Notes: generated by a model not told the origin, from the letters alone. A stretch of 64,000 bases of DNA from Sphaerisporangium sp039871875 (GCF_039871875.1 NZ_JBDPMD010000003.1:1-64000), one strand, 5' to 3'. Positions 25,390 to 34,442 are shown, numbered from the stretch's first letter. Made by a program: numbers and translations.

Positions 25390-26176
25390 CGGCACCGGCC
25401 TTCCGGGTGACCGCGATGGCTTCCTTGGCGTGCACCAGCACCGTGTCGCCCACCCCGGCGTCCACCAGGGCCACGCTCACGTGCTCGTGGGTGCCGCCGA
25501 GATCGACCAGGGCCATGCCGTCGCCGAGCTCGCGCATCACCTGGGCCGGGCGGGCCTCGTCCGCGCACGTGACACAGGCGGCGCCGGCGCGGGCGTGGAA
25601 CACGTGGACCAGCTCCCACAGCACGTGGTAGACGGTCACGTGGATCTCCTTGACGACGGCGGGGTCCCGCGAGTCCGCGACGAGGGCCTGGGCGACGGCG
25701 GGGCTGCGCGCGACGGCGCCGCCGTCGCCGCCGGTGAGGGCCAGGGTGTACAGGCCGAGCTCGTGCGCCGCCTCCAGCCCCCGCAGCACGGCGGGGCAGT
25801 CGCCGTCCGGCGAGATGCCGAGCGCCATGTCCACCGGCTCGGCGAACCGCCGCACCTGGTGGGCGAACGCCTCGGCGGGGCCGTCCCGCCCGCTCACCCC
25901 GGTGACCGTCGCGGCGTCGTTGCTCAGCGCGATGGACGGCAGCGCCCGCTTCCCCATGATCACCGGGTGCATGAACTCGACGGCCACGTGCGACGCGTCG
26001 GTGCCCGCGCCCCCGGACCCGAAGACGATCAGCTTCCCACCGCGCCGGAACCGCTCCGCCATCTCCTGGCAGGCGGTGGCGATCCGCTCCGCTTCCTCAG
26101 CGAGCCGTGCCCCGGCCGCGTCACGCCGGCAGAAGGCCTCGTCGACCGCCGTCCGCGCGGTGGATGTCACACCCAT
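25376..26176 (-). CDS. SIS domain fused to a HypC-like domain
   Basis: 266 residues, ATG at 26174-26176 with GGAG upstream; the first gene of the hydrogenase operon. Residues about 30-185 are a SIS domain (KLIVFGSGGAGTDASHVAVEF, DMALGISPDGDCPAVL). Residues about 195-262 (CVTCADEARPAQV, GMALVDLGGTHEHVSVALVDAG then VGDTVLVHAKEAI) match the HypC/HupF fold. The usual N-terminal Cys2 of HypC corresponds to an internal Cys, in the CVTC motif. The fusion directly links the SIS module to hydrogenase assembly. It could couple a sugar-phosphate signal to maturation, which is inference. Confidence 0.82.
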   Translation of the reverse strand: MGVTSTARTAVDEAFCRRDAAGARLAEEAERIATACQEMAERFRRGGKLIVFGSGGAGTDASHVAVEFMHPVIMGKRALPSIALSNDAATVTGVSGRDGPAEAFAHQVRRFAEPVDMALGISPDGDCPAVLRGLEAAHELGLYTLALTGGDGGAVARSPAVAQALVADSRDPAVVKEIHVTVYHVLWELVHVFHARAGAACVTCADEARPAQVMRELGDGMALVDLGGTHEHVSVALVDAGVGDTVLVHAKEAIAVTRKAGADGDR

Positions 26177-26317
26177 GACCACACTCCGTCATATACCGTG
26201 ACCGCCAGGTTACGACCCGTACACATGCCGTTGTCACCTCAACCAGGACAACCGGCAGTAAAGCCTTCATGCCTCCCACGAGCCTCCAGGCGTCGCACCG
26301 GCCCCACGGGTGCGCGG

Positions 26318-26970
26318 TCAGCTCACAGCGGGCAGGTGACGGGTGAACCAGGCGCCGGCCAGGGCGGTGACCTGGTCCAGAGCGCCGGGTTCCTCGAAGA
26401 GGTGGGTGGCGGCGGGGACGAGGACCAGGCGGGAGGGGCCGGGGATCTGTCCGAGCGCCTCGCGGTTGAGGTCGATCACCACAGGGTCGCGTTCGCCGAC
26501 GATCAGCAGGGTGGGCTGGTGCACCCGCGTGAGGTGGTCACCCGCGAGGTCCGGCCGCCCGCCTCGGGAGACCACGGCACGCACGATGTCCGGGCGCTCC
26601 GCGGCGGCCACCAGGGCCGCGGCGGCGCCGGTGCTGCCGCCGAACAGGCCGGCGCCGAGGCCGGCCAGGGACTCGCAGGCGGAGAGGCGGGCCGTCACGG
26701 CGATCAGACGGGAGGCGAGCAGGCCGATGTCGAAGCGGAGGGCCACCATCGACTCGGCCCGCTCCTCCTCAAGGGTGAGCAGATCGATCAGGACCGTGGC
26801 GAGGCCCGCCTCCTGCAGCCCGGCCGCGACGTGGCGGTTGCGGGGACTGCGGCGGCCGCTCCCGCTGCCGTGGGCGAACACGACCACGCCGACGGCCGAG
26901 TCGGGCACCACGACGTCGGCCTCCAGAGGGACGCCGGCGGCGAGGAACGATGTGCTCTGGCGGACGATCA
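26318..26970 (-). CDS. Dienelactone-hydrolase-like alpha/beta hydrolase
   Basis: 217 residues; ATG behind AAAGGAGC. The sequence has VVVFAHGSGSGRRSPRNRHVA (oxyanion loop), GAGLFGGSTGAAAALVAA (nucleophile Ser in GxSxG form), LLIVGERDPVV (Asp) and ATHLFEEPGAL (His). The family is cytosolic and often encoded beside phosphoribosyltransferase-domain genes in actinomycetes. Here the PRT/esterase fusion lies immediately upstream on the same strand, 62 bp away. The two are probably co-transcribed. Substrate unknown. Confidence 0.82.
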
Positions 26971-27032
26971 TCGTCTGCTCCTTTCGGTGCTTCCGGTGCG
27001 CCGCCCGCGCCGCGGGGCACGGGACTCCCCGG

Positions 27033-29009
27033 TCAACGTCCCGCGGCGGCCGGGGGCGACGCCGCGGCGAGGTCCAGCGGGTGCACCGCATGGGTCTCGT
27101 CGAAGTGGACGACCGCGTCGAACTGGCCGCCGATCCGGGCGCGTACCTGGTCGCCGCCCCCGGTGGACGGGATGACGTCGGCGAGCACGTGCTCGGGGCG
27201 TGCCGAGTCGAACGGCCCGGCGCCGGGGAACATGACGAGGAAGTTCTTCACCCCCACCTCGTGGAACAGGGCTTCCACGCTGCCCGGGACGGCGGGCGGG
27301 GGCCGGACGACGGCGCTCGGCGCGCCCCAGCACGGAGCGGCGGTCACGGTGCCGCTGTAGGTGGTGAGTCCGAGCAGGAGGACCTCCCCGGGGTACCGCT
27401 CGCGGACCAGGCGGCCGACGCTCAGCTCGCCGCGGCAGGCCGCCTCGGTGGCCCGGGCGTCGCCGAGGTGCGGCGTGGTGCCCCACACCACGATCCGGGC
27501 CGGGCGGTCGCCGTGCCGGTCGAGGTGGTCCAGCAACGCGTCCAGCGTGTCGGCCATGTGCCGGTCGCGCAGGTTCCACGAGCAGATGTGGCCGCGGAAC
27601 AGCGCCCGGTCGTACTCGATACCCGTGCCGAGGGCCCGCACGACGTGCTCTCCGTAGAACAACTCGTCCTCGGTGGGCAGCCCCTGTTCCCGTGCCCGCC
27701 GCAGGGCCTCCCGCCGCAGCCACGACAGCCGTGCGACGATCTCGGCCTCGCGCCGCTCGCCCGCCCCGCAGGCGGCGTCGAACAACGGATCACCCTCCTC
27801 GCACCCGGGACCGCCGGGGCCGTGGTCGCCGCAGCCGAGGTGGCCGTGGGCCAGCCTGGCGCGGGCACGGGCGGCGGCGGGCGGGTCGGCGGCGTCGAGG
27901 ACGGCGACGATCTCGGCGGCGGTGCGGTGCAGGGAGTACAGGTCGAGGCCGTAGACGCCGGTCGCGGGAGCCCCCGGAGGCAGGCGGCCGTTGTGACGGC
28001 GCAGCCACTCGACGAACTCCATCACGACCGTGTTGCGCCACGCCCAGGACGGGAAGCGGCGGAAGCCGCGCAGCGCCTGCTCAGCGGTGGCGTCGCCGCC
28101 GGCACCCCGGACGTAGCGGTCCACGCGGTAGGCGTCCGGCCAGTCCGCGAGGAGGGCGACCGCGCCGAAACCCTTCTCCTCGATGAGCGCCCGGGTCAGC
28201 TCCACCCGGGTGGCGTGGAACTCACGGGTGCCGTGCGAGGCCGCGCCGATCAGCACCAGGCGGGCGTCGCCCACCAGGTCGAGCAGCGCCTCCGTGCGCG
28301 CGGCCCCCTCGTGCGGCTCCACGGTGACCGCTTCGCCACCCGGGGCCCGGCCCACGGGGCGGCCCGCGGCGCGGCGGCTCAGCATGTCGCGCACCTCGGC
28401 GGCGGTGGTCTCGGCGGCCTGGCGATAGCAGCGCTCCGGTGCCAGGAACGCCGCCGGCCCGGTGGCGCACACCACCTCGTCGGCCTCGGCGGACAGGTCA
28501 CGCAGGGTCGCCTCGCACGCGGCGGGCACCGCGACCACCAGCCGGGCCGGACGCATGAGGCGCAACGCCCGCACGGCGGCCCGCAGCCGCGCCCCCGTCC
28601 CGAGACCGTCGTCGGCCAGGATCGCGATCCCGCCCTCGACCGGCCAGGCGGGCCGCCCCCGGCGGTAGTGCCGCTCCCAGCGCTGGACCTCCCGCCCCTC
28701 CCACGCGGCGACGTGCTCCACCACCTCGGGCTCGATGCCCAGGCCCCGGATGACGTCGTCGTTCAGCGCGAGCACGCCGTAGGAGGTGACCGCCCCCATC
28801 ACCAGGTCCTCCTGCCCCGGCACCCCGAGCTCGCGAACCACGAGCACATCGAGCGGGGCCCGCAGCGCCTCGGCGATCTCCGCCGCCACAGGCGCCCCGC
28901 CGAGCGGCATGGCGAGCACCACGACCTCCCGCCGCCCCCGATAGGCGTCGAGCAGAGCGGCCAGGGCACGACCGGCGTCCCGGCGGTCATGGAAAAGATG
29001 CTCGGGCAT
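27033..29009 (-). CDS. Phosphoribosyltransferase-erythromycin esterase fusion
   Basis: 658 residues. Residues 1-215 form a type I phosphoribosyltransferase fold: VVLAMPLGGAPVAAEIA, DVLVVRELGVPGQEDL and the PRPP loop ILADDGLGTGARL. Residues about 230-640 form an erythromycin-esterase-like domain (LVLIGAASHGTREFHATR, WRNTVVMEFVEWLRRHN, HICSWNLRDRHMADTLDALL). In Ere enzymes the first motif is GExxHG with a conserved Glu; here it reads GAASHG, so the Glu is Ala256 while His259 remains. The esterase half may therefore be inactive or have changed chemistry. The fusion is widespread in actinomycetes, with no proven function. Confidence 0.85.
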   Translation of the reverse strand: MPEHLFHDRRDAGRALAALLDAYRGRREVVVLAMPLGGAPVAAEIAEALRAPLDVLVVRELGVPGQEDLVMGAVTSYGVLALNDDVIRGLGIEPEVVEHVAAWEGREVQRWERHYRRGRPAWPVEGGIAILADDGLGTGARLRAAVRALRLMRPARLVVAVPAACEATLRDLSAEADEVVCATGPAAFLAPERCYRQAAETTAAEVRDMLSRRAAGRPVGRAPGGEAVTVEPHEGAARTEALLDLVGDARLVLIGAASHGTREFHATRVELTRALIEEKGFGAVALLADWPDAYRVDRYVRGAGGDATAEQALRGFRRFPSWAWRNTVVMEFVEWLRRHNGRLPPGAPATGVYGLDLYSLHRTAAEIVAVLDAADPPAAARARARLAHGHLGCGDHGPGGPGCEEGDPLFDAACGAGERREAEIVARLSWLRREALRRAREQGLPTEDELFYGEHVVRALGTGIEYDRALFRGHICSWNLRDRHMADTLDALLDHLDRHGDRPARIVVWGTTPHLGDARATEAACRGELSVGRLVRERYPGEVLLLGLTTYSGTVTAAPCWGAPSAVVRPPPAVPGSVEALFHEVGVKNFLVMFPGAGPFDSARPEHVLADVIPSTGGGDQVRARIGGQFDAVVHFDETHAVHPLDLAAASPPAAAGR

Positions 29010-29268
29010 GGCACTGCCTCACGTACGCGGCGGCGAGGCTGTACGCGGCACGCCCAGGGCACCACCCCGAGCGGACCGCTCGGTCCTCGGCGGTCACCCC
29101 CAACCTACGCCCGTACCCGCCGCCGCCCCCCGCCGCCCCGGGCCCCGCGACCACACATAGCCATAAAATTCGCCATTCATGTCGGCATCCTGGGAACTCC
29201 GGATATGGCACCGTAGTTGAGTCATTTGGCCACCAACTGGCCTGGCCGCTGAGTCCGCCGGAGTACGC

Positions 29269-29598
29269 ATGGAAATCACGTTCCAGCAAAGCGACGACCA
29301 CGGTGAGGACCTGAGGTCTCTTCACGCGTGGCTCCTGGACGACCAGGAGCTCCGTGGCCAGGTGCGCGTCGAGCCGGTGACCGGGCGGCCGTCCTCAGAG
29401 CACATGGCCGGCGACCTGGAGGCCATCGTGGCGATCATCTCCGGCGTGAGCGCGGTGGTCCAGCTCGGCATCAGCGTGGCCGCGTGGCGTGAGGCGCGCG
29501 GCGGCCGCCGGCAGAACATAGTGATCGTCGTGTCGGAGATCGACCGTGACGCCGCCAAACCCGTCATCGACGCGTTGAAGCCCGAAGAGAATGAGTAG
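29269..29598 (+). CDS. EACC1-type effector-associated constant component
   Basis: 109 residues; ATG after CGGAG. The N-terminus MEITFQQSDDHGEDLRSLHAWL, the central helix HMAGDLEAIVAIISGVSAVVQL and the strand NIVIVVSEID fit effector-associated constant component 1, a small module that precedes variable effector genes in actinobacterial conflict systems. The gene overlaps the following caspase-like gene by one base (TAGTG), so translation is coupled. The module presumably senses a trigger or recruits the effector. This is known as genome context only. Confidence 0.78.
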   Translation: MEITFQQSDDHGEDLRSLHAWLLDDQELRGQVRVEPVTGRPSSEHMAGDLEAIVAIISGVSAVVQLGISVAAWREARGGRRQNIVIVVSEIDRDAAKPVIDALKPEENE

Positions 29599-31535
29599 TG
29601 CCCCCGCCACCCGATAAAGCGCCGGACGGCGGCCTGCTCCGTGGCATCGACCCCGCGCGTTCGACGTGCGTGCTCATCGGCGTGGACGCGTACACCGCCC
29701 TGGAGCCGCTCGGGGCCGTCGGCAACAACCTCAGCGAGCTCGCCAGGGCCCTGACGGACGAGGCGATCTGGGGTGTCGCGCAGGACCGTGTCCGCGTGCT
29801 CGCCAACCCCGCCACGCAGGCCGAGGTGATCGGCGCCGTCCGGGCCATGGCGAACCTCGCCGAGGACACGCTGATCGTCTACTACGCCGGTCACGGCCTG
29901 CTCGACCCTCGCGACGGCCACCTCCACCTGACGCTTCCCGACGCCAGGTTCTGGCATCCGGAGACCATGCTGCCGTACCAGTGGGTGCGCCAGGCCATGG
30001 GCGAGGGCACCGCCAGACGGCGGGTGGTCATCCTCGACTGCTGCTACAGCGGCAAGGCGCTGGAGGGCATGTCGGTGGCCGGCGTCGGCGAGCACGTGCT
30101 GACGAACGCCATGGAGGAGCACGGCTCGTACGTGATGACCTCCACCGCGCGGGACCGCAGGGCCCTCGCGCCGAAGGGCGAGAGACTCACGGCCTTCACC
30201 GGCGAGTTCGTGGACGTCCTGCGTGGCGGCGTGCCCGACGGCCCGGAGATCCTGACGCTGAACGAGATCTTCAAGCAGGTGCGCGACCGGCTGGTGCGCA
30301 AGGGACGGCCGAGGCCGCAGCGGCAGGACCACAACGGCGTCGGCGATCTGCCCTTCGTGCGCAACCTCGCCGTCGTGCCGCCCGGCCCCGCCCCTGAGTC
30401 CACCGGCACCGCCCGCGTGTCCCGCCTGCTGCTCACCACCGCGATCCTGGTGAGCCTCGCCGCGGGCACCGGCGCCGGGCTGGCCTATCCCGTGGTCGCG
30501 AGCCGCCTGTGGCCGCCCCCGCCGGTCGAACCGGGCGGGCCCTGCTCCTCACGCGCCGTCCTGCTCAGCCACTCCGACGCCCTGGACAAGACCGAGGTCA
30601 TGGGCGAGCGCATCGGAGGACTGTCCGCCCTGGCGCTCACCGGGTCGTCGCGGGCGTACGCGCTGGCGGACAACACGCCGGGGCGGATCTTCCCGATCTC
30701 TCTGGGCCCCGCCGAGCGGCTGTCGCCGCGGGCCGGGACCGCGCGCACGCTGCGGCACGCCGACGGCGAGGCGTACACCACCGGGTTCGACGGGGAAGGC
30801 CTCGTGGTGGAGCAGGGAGGCAGGACCATCCTGGTCAGCTCGGAGACGGGGCCGGCCATCCGGCGTTTCCGCCTGGACACCGGCCGTCAAGTGGGCGAAC
30901 TGCCGATACCGGCACGCTTCAAGGTCTGGCCGGACGGCGAGGCCCAGGCGGGGCGCACGATCGAGGCGCTGGCCGCGACCCCGGACGGGCGTCATCTCTA
31001 CGCGGCGCTGGAGTCCCCCCTGTCCAGCGACGGCGACGGCCGCGGCAGGAACCTGCTGCGCATCCAGCGCTACACCGGCACCCCGGGCGGGAAGTACACA
31101 CCCGATCGGCAGTACGCGTACCAGACCGGCGAGGGCCTCCATCTGACGGAGTTCGTGGCGATCGGCGACGATCGGCTGCTCACCCTTGAGCGCCAGTTCG
31201 TCCGGGGCCTCGGCAACGCGGTCCGCGTCTACGACGTGCCGCTGGCCGGCGCACCCGACGTGACGGGCCTCTCCTCCCTGTACGCCGCCGCCGCCGATGT
31301 CTTCGTGCGCAGCGAACTCCTCTTCGATCTGGCCGCCTGCCCGCCCGGCTCCCCCGGTCAGGTCGCCCGGAAGGGCCCCCAGATCAACCCTCTGCTCGAC
31401 AACGTGGAGGGCATGGCACTCGGCGCTCCCCTTCCTGGCGCACCCGGCTGGCGCGACCTCTTCCTGGTCTCCGACGACAACCAGAACGAACAGCAGGCCA
31501 CCCGGCTCTACGCCGTGCGCGTCCGCGTACCGTAG
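29598..31535 (+). CDS. Caspase-like protease-TM-phytase-like effector
   Basis: 645 residues, GTG start one base into the preceding stop. Residues 20-255 form a caspase (C14) domain: LIVYYAGHGLLD holds His99 and VVILDCCYSGKALEGM holds Cys149, the catalytic pair. Residues about 276-299 are one membrane helix. Residues 315-645 match the esterase-like phytase domain, a beta-propeller ending in NVEGMALGAPLPG and FLVSDDNQNE. The predicted topology places the caspase inside and the propeller outside. With its EACC1 partner it is a candidate abortive or immune effector. The ligand and protease target are unknown. Confidence 0.8.
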   Translation: MPPPPDKAPDGGLLRGIDPARSTCVLIGVDAYTALEPLGAVGNNLSELARALTDEAIWGVAQDRVRVLANPATQAEVIGAVRAMANLAEDTLIVYYAGHGLLDPRDGHLHLTLPDARFWHPETMLPYQWVRQAMGEGTARRRVVILDCCYSGKALEGMSVAGVGEHVLTNAMEEHGSYVMTSTARDRRALAPKGERLTAFTGEFVDVLRGGVPDGPEILTLNEIFKQVRDRLVRKGRPRPQRQDHNGVGDLPFVRNLAVVPPGPAPESTGTARVSRLLLTTAILVSLAAGTGAGLAYPVVASRLWPPPPVEPGGPCSSRAVLLSHSDALDKTEVMGERIGGLSALALTGSSRAYALADNTPGRIFPISLGPAERLSPRAGTARTLRHADGEAYTTGFDGEGLVVEQGGRTILVSSETGPAIRRFRLDTGRQVGELPIPARFKVWPDGEAQAGRTIEALAATPDGRHLYAALESPLSSDGDGRGRNLLRIQRYTGTPGGKYTPDRQYAYQTGEGLHLTEFVAIGDDRLLTLERQFVRGLGNAVRVYDVPLAGAPDVTGLSSLYAAAADVFVRSELLFDLAACPPGSPGQVARKGPQINPLLDNVEGMALGAPLPGAPGWRDLFLVSDDNQNEQQATRLYAVRVRVP

Positions 31536-31932
31536 GGCCCGGCCGCGGCGCCGCCGGACCTGCCGCCGGCGAAGCAGGCAAAGAACGGCGAATTCCTACA
31601 TCGCGCTTTTATCGGGCATCATTCAGATACTCGGGCATTTCCCCGGGCGGGGGAAAATCCTTATTCCGATGGCCGCACACACGGCGAAAAACATAATTGA
31701 CACTCGAATGTCAGCGCCGCATAATTGCTGCTGTCCAGCCCCCCGGCCGGGCATCAGGCAGCGATCGGCGGCCCGCCCCCCTCTTCGATATCCCCCGTCC
31801 CCAGCGACGCCGAAAATAATTCACGACCGCTTTCCGCTGCCTTTTCGCCCTGACCGGCGTCTCCATCGCCGACGACATCCGGGTGTCCCGCGATTAACGG
31901 TGCAACGCGATAAAAGATTGGTGGTGCGGCTC
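31536..31932. other. AT-richer intergenic region upstream of the encapsulin gene
   Basis: This 397-bp stretch has a visibly lower GC content than the rest of the window, especially 31570-31730 and 31810-31920. It contains a good vegetative promoter with an overlapping inverted repeat near 31697-31725. No gene with a credible ribosome site was found. Confidence 0.6.
31697..31725 (+). promoter_or_regulatory. Sigma70-type promoter with overlapping inverted repeat
   Basis: TTGACA (31697-31702) and CATAAT (31720-31725) are separated by 17 bp, close to the ideal vegetative promoter. The -35 box overlaps TGACACTCGAATGTCA (31698-31713), an inverted repeat matching 14 of 16 positions, a possible repressor or activator site. 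It would give the encapsulin operon a leader of about 200 nt. Confidence 0.5.
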
Positions 31933-33342
31933 GTGACCGAGACGCTCGACGCGCACGAGAACCTGCAGAACGGCCAGCAGCAGCGAAGCCTGGCGCCGGA
32001 CGCTGCCCGCAATCTGGCGACCACGACCAAATCGCAGCCGCAAATGCAGAACATCTCCTCGAGGTGGCTGCTGCGCGTGCTGCCCTGGGTCCACGTCGCC
32101 GGCGGCACCTACCGGGTCAACCGCCGCCTCACCTACGACATCGGCGACGGACGGCTCAGCTTCACCGTGCAGAGCGGGGAAGTCCGGGTCGTGCCGCCGG
32201 AGCTGCGCGAGCTGGCGCTGCTGCGCTCCTTCGACGACGACGCGGCCCTTGAGGGGCTGGCCGACCGCTTCACCCAGCAGCAGTACGAGGCGGGCGACGT
32301 CATCGTCGAGCGGGGGCAGCCCGCGGACCGGATCGTCCTGATCGCGCACGGCAAGGCCAACAAGATCGGCGCGGGCGAGTACGGCGACGAGACCACCCTC
32401 GCCGTCATGGCCGACGGCGAGTACTACGGCCACCAGGCCATCGCGTCGAGCGACCCCGGCACCTGGGAGCACACCGTCAAGGCGGTCACCCCCACCACCA
32501 CGCTCAGCCTGTCCCGCGAGGCGTTCCAGGAGCTCATGGGGCAGTCCGAGTCGCTGCGCGCCCACGTGGCGGCACAGCGCGCCGGGCGCAGGCCGCCGCA
32601 CAACAGGCTCGGTGAGGCCGCCATCGCCATCACCTCGGGCCACGCCGGAGAGCCGCTGCTCGACGGCACGTTCGTCGACTACGAGACCACACCGCGCGAG
32701 TACGACCTCAGCGTCGCCCAGACGGTGCTGCGCATCCACACCCGGGTCGCCGACCTGTACAACCAGCCGATGAACCAGACGCACCAGCAGCTCCGCCTGA
32801 CCATCGAGGCGCTGCGCGAGCGTCAGGAACACGAAATGATCAACAACCGCGAGTTCGGGCTGCTGCACAACACCGACCTGCGCCAGCGCGTCCAGACCCG
32901 CACCGGCCCGCCCACCCCGGACGACCTGGACGAGCTGCTCTCGCGGCGGCGCAAGTCCAACTTCTTCCTGGCGCACCCGCGCACCATCGCCGCGTTCGGC
33001 CGCGAGTGCAGCAAGCGCGGCCTGTACCCCGACACCGTCGAGATCAACGGCCACGCCATCCCCGCGTGGCGCGGCGTGCCCATCCTGCCGTGCAACAAGA
33101 TCCCCATCACCAAGACCCGCACCAGCTCCATCCTGGTCATGCGCGTCGGCGAGGACGACCAGGGCGTCGTCGGCCTCCACCAGACCGGCCTGCCGGACGA
33201 GTACGAGCCGAGCCTGTCGGTGCGGTTCATGGGCATCGACGACCAGGCGATCATCTCCTACCTCGTCAGCGCCTACTACTCGGTGGCGGTGCTGGTGCCG
33301 GACGCCCTCGGCGTGCTGGAACACGTCGAGATCGGCCACTGA
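31933..33342 (+). CDS. Family 2B encapsulin shell protein with cyclic-nucleotide-binding domain
   Basis: 469 residues from the GTG at 31933. GTG codons at 31921 and 31924 are alternatives, and no strong ribosome site is seen. An N-terminal arm (NLATTTKSQPQMQNISSRWLL) and the HK97-fold parts (GTFVDYETTPREYDLSVAQTV, SFFLAHPRTIAAF-like region, TRTSSILVMRVGEDDQGVVG) flank an inserted cNMP-binding domain at about residues 98-215 (YEAGDVIVERGQPADRI, IAHGKANKIG). Family 2B shells self-assemble into nanocompartments. The next gene is the expected cargo, a polyprenyl diphosphate synthase. Ligand binding to the inserted domain may gate the shell. Confidence 0.93.
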   Translation: MTETLDAHENLQNGQQQRSLAPDAARNLATTTKSQPQMQNISSRWLLRVLPWVHVAGGTYRVNRRLTYDIGDGRLSFTVQSGEVRVVPPELRELALLRSFDDDAALEGLADRFTQQQYEAGDVIVERGQPADRIVLIAHGKANKIGAGEYGDETTLAVMADGEYYGHQAIASSDPGTWEHTVKAVTPTTTLSLSREAFQELMGQSESLRAHVAAQRAGRRPPHNRLGEAAIAITSGHAGEPLLDGTFVDYETTPREYDLSVAQTVLRIHTRVADLYNQPMNQTHQQLRLTIEALRERQEHEMINNREFGLLHNTDLRQRVQTRTGPPTPDDLDELLSRRRKSNFFLAHPRTIAAFGRECSKRGLYPDTVEINGHAIPAWRGVPILPCNKIPITKTRTSSILVMRVGEDDQGVVGLHQTGLPDEYEPSLSVRFMGIDDQAIISYLVSAYYSVAVLVPDALGVLEHVEIGH

Positions 33343-33407
33343 CCCGCCCCTGCCGGGGGCAGAAGGTAAAGCGTAGGAAAGCGGAGACGACGCGAAGGGC
33401 GGCGCAC

Positions 33408-34442
33408 ATGGCCAAGGTGATGACCACCGCACGGCCGGCATCCGAGGTGCTGGCGTGGAGCCGCGACCTTGCCGGGCCCGCCCTGCGCGCCGCGGTGGAG
33501 ACCCTCCCGGCGTCGGTCCGGGACATCGCGGGCTACCACTTCGGCTGGCTGGACGAAAAGGGACACCCCGCGGCCGGCGGCGGCGGCAAGGCGATCAGGC
33601 CCGCGCTGGTCCTGCTCGCCGCCGAGGCCGCGGGAGGCCAGGCCGCCGACGCCGTGCCTGGCGCGGTCGCGGTCGAGCTGGTGCACAACTTCTCCCTGCT
33701 GCACGACGATGTGATGGACGGCGACGCGACCCGCCGCCACCGGCCCACCGCCTGGCGGGTCTTCGGCGTCAGTCACGCCATCCTCGCCGGGGACGCCTTG
33801 CTGACGCTGGCTTTCGAGGTGCTCGCCGACAGCGGTCACCCCGGCATGCGGGACGCCGCACGCGGGCTCGCCGCCGCGGTGCTCGACCTCGTGGAGGGGC
33901 AGGGGGCGGACACGTCGTTCGAGACGCGCGCGGAGGTCGGGCTGGACGAATGCGTGCGCATGGCCGAGCGCAAGACCGGTGCGTTGCTCGGCGGCGCGTG
34001 CGCACTCGGTGCGCTGCTCGGCGGCGGGAACGCCGGCCGGGTGGAACACCTTCGCGCGTTCGGCGAGCGGCTGGGGCTCGCCTTCCAGTTCGTGGACGAC
34101 CTGCTCGGCGTCTGGGGCGATCCGGCGGTGACCGGCAAGCCTGCGCACTCGGACCTGCGCAACCGCAAGAAGTCACTGCCGGTGGTGGCGGCCCTGTCCT
34201 CCGGCACCCCCGCAGGAGGCGAACTCGCCGCGCTGTACCGCGGCGACCACGAGCTCGACGCCGCGGACCTCGCGAGGGCCGCGGCGCTGATCGAGGCGGC
34301 GGGTGCCCGGACGTGGAGCCGGACCCGGGTGGACGAACTGTTCCACGAGGCCCTCACCCACCTCTCGTCGGCCGACCCGGCCTGTCGGCCCGCCGCCGAA
34401 CTACGCGCACTCGCCCACCTGATCGCGCACCGGGACCACTGA
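33408..34442 (+). CDS. Polyprenyl diphosphate synthase, encapsulin cargo type
   Basis: 344 residues; ATG behind GAAGGG. The first aspartate-rich motif is LLHDDVMDGD and the second is FVDDLLGVWGD, so both magnesium sites are intact. GGKAIRPALVLLAAEA is the usual substrate-binding segment. It condenses isopentenyl diphosphate with an allylic primer to make prenyl diphosphates. It lies 65 bp after the shell gene and is the typical cargo of family 2B encapsulins. The N-terminal tail (about 20 residues) could be the loading segment. No terpene cyclase or methyltransferase follows in this operon. Confidence 0.92.
   Translation: MAKVMTTARPASEVLAWSRDLAGPALRAAVETLPASVRDIAGYHFGWLDEKGHPAAGGGGKAIRPALVLLAAEAAGGQAADAVPGAVAVELVHNFSLLHDDVMDGDATRRHRPTAWRVFGVSHAILAGDALLTLAFEVLADSGHPGMRDAARGLAAAVLDLVEGQGADTSFETRAEVGLDECVRMAERKTGALLGGACALGALLGGGNAGRVEHLRAFGERLGLAFQFVDDLLGVWGDPAVTGKPAHSDLRNRKKSLPVVAALSSGTPAGGELAALYRGDHELDAADLARAAALIEAAGARTWSRTRVDELFHEALTHLSSADPACRPAAELRALAHLIAHRDH

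Noticed and set aside
26343..29216. Long plus-strand frame (about 957 codons) opposite the hydrolase and the PRT/esterase fusion
   Set aside because: Antisense shadow produced by GC-biased codons. The minus-strand genes have complete families and ribosome sites.
29010..29268. Possible small gene or RNA in the gap before the EACC1 gene
   Set aside because: No frame with a ribosome site, no tRNA-like fold, and only a modest AT-rich stretch consistent with two divergent promoters.
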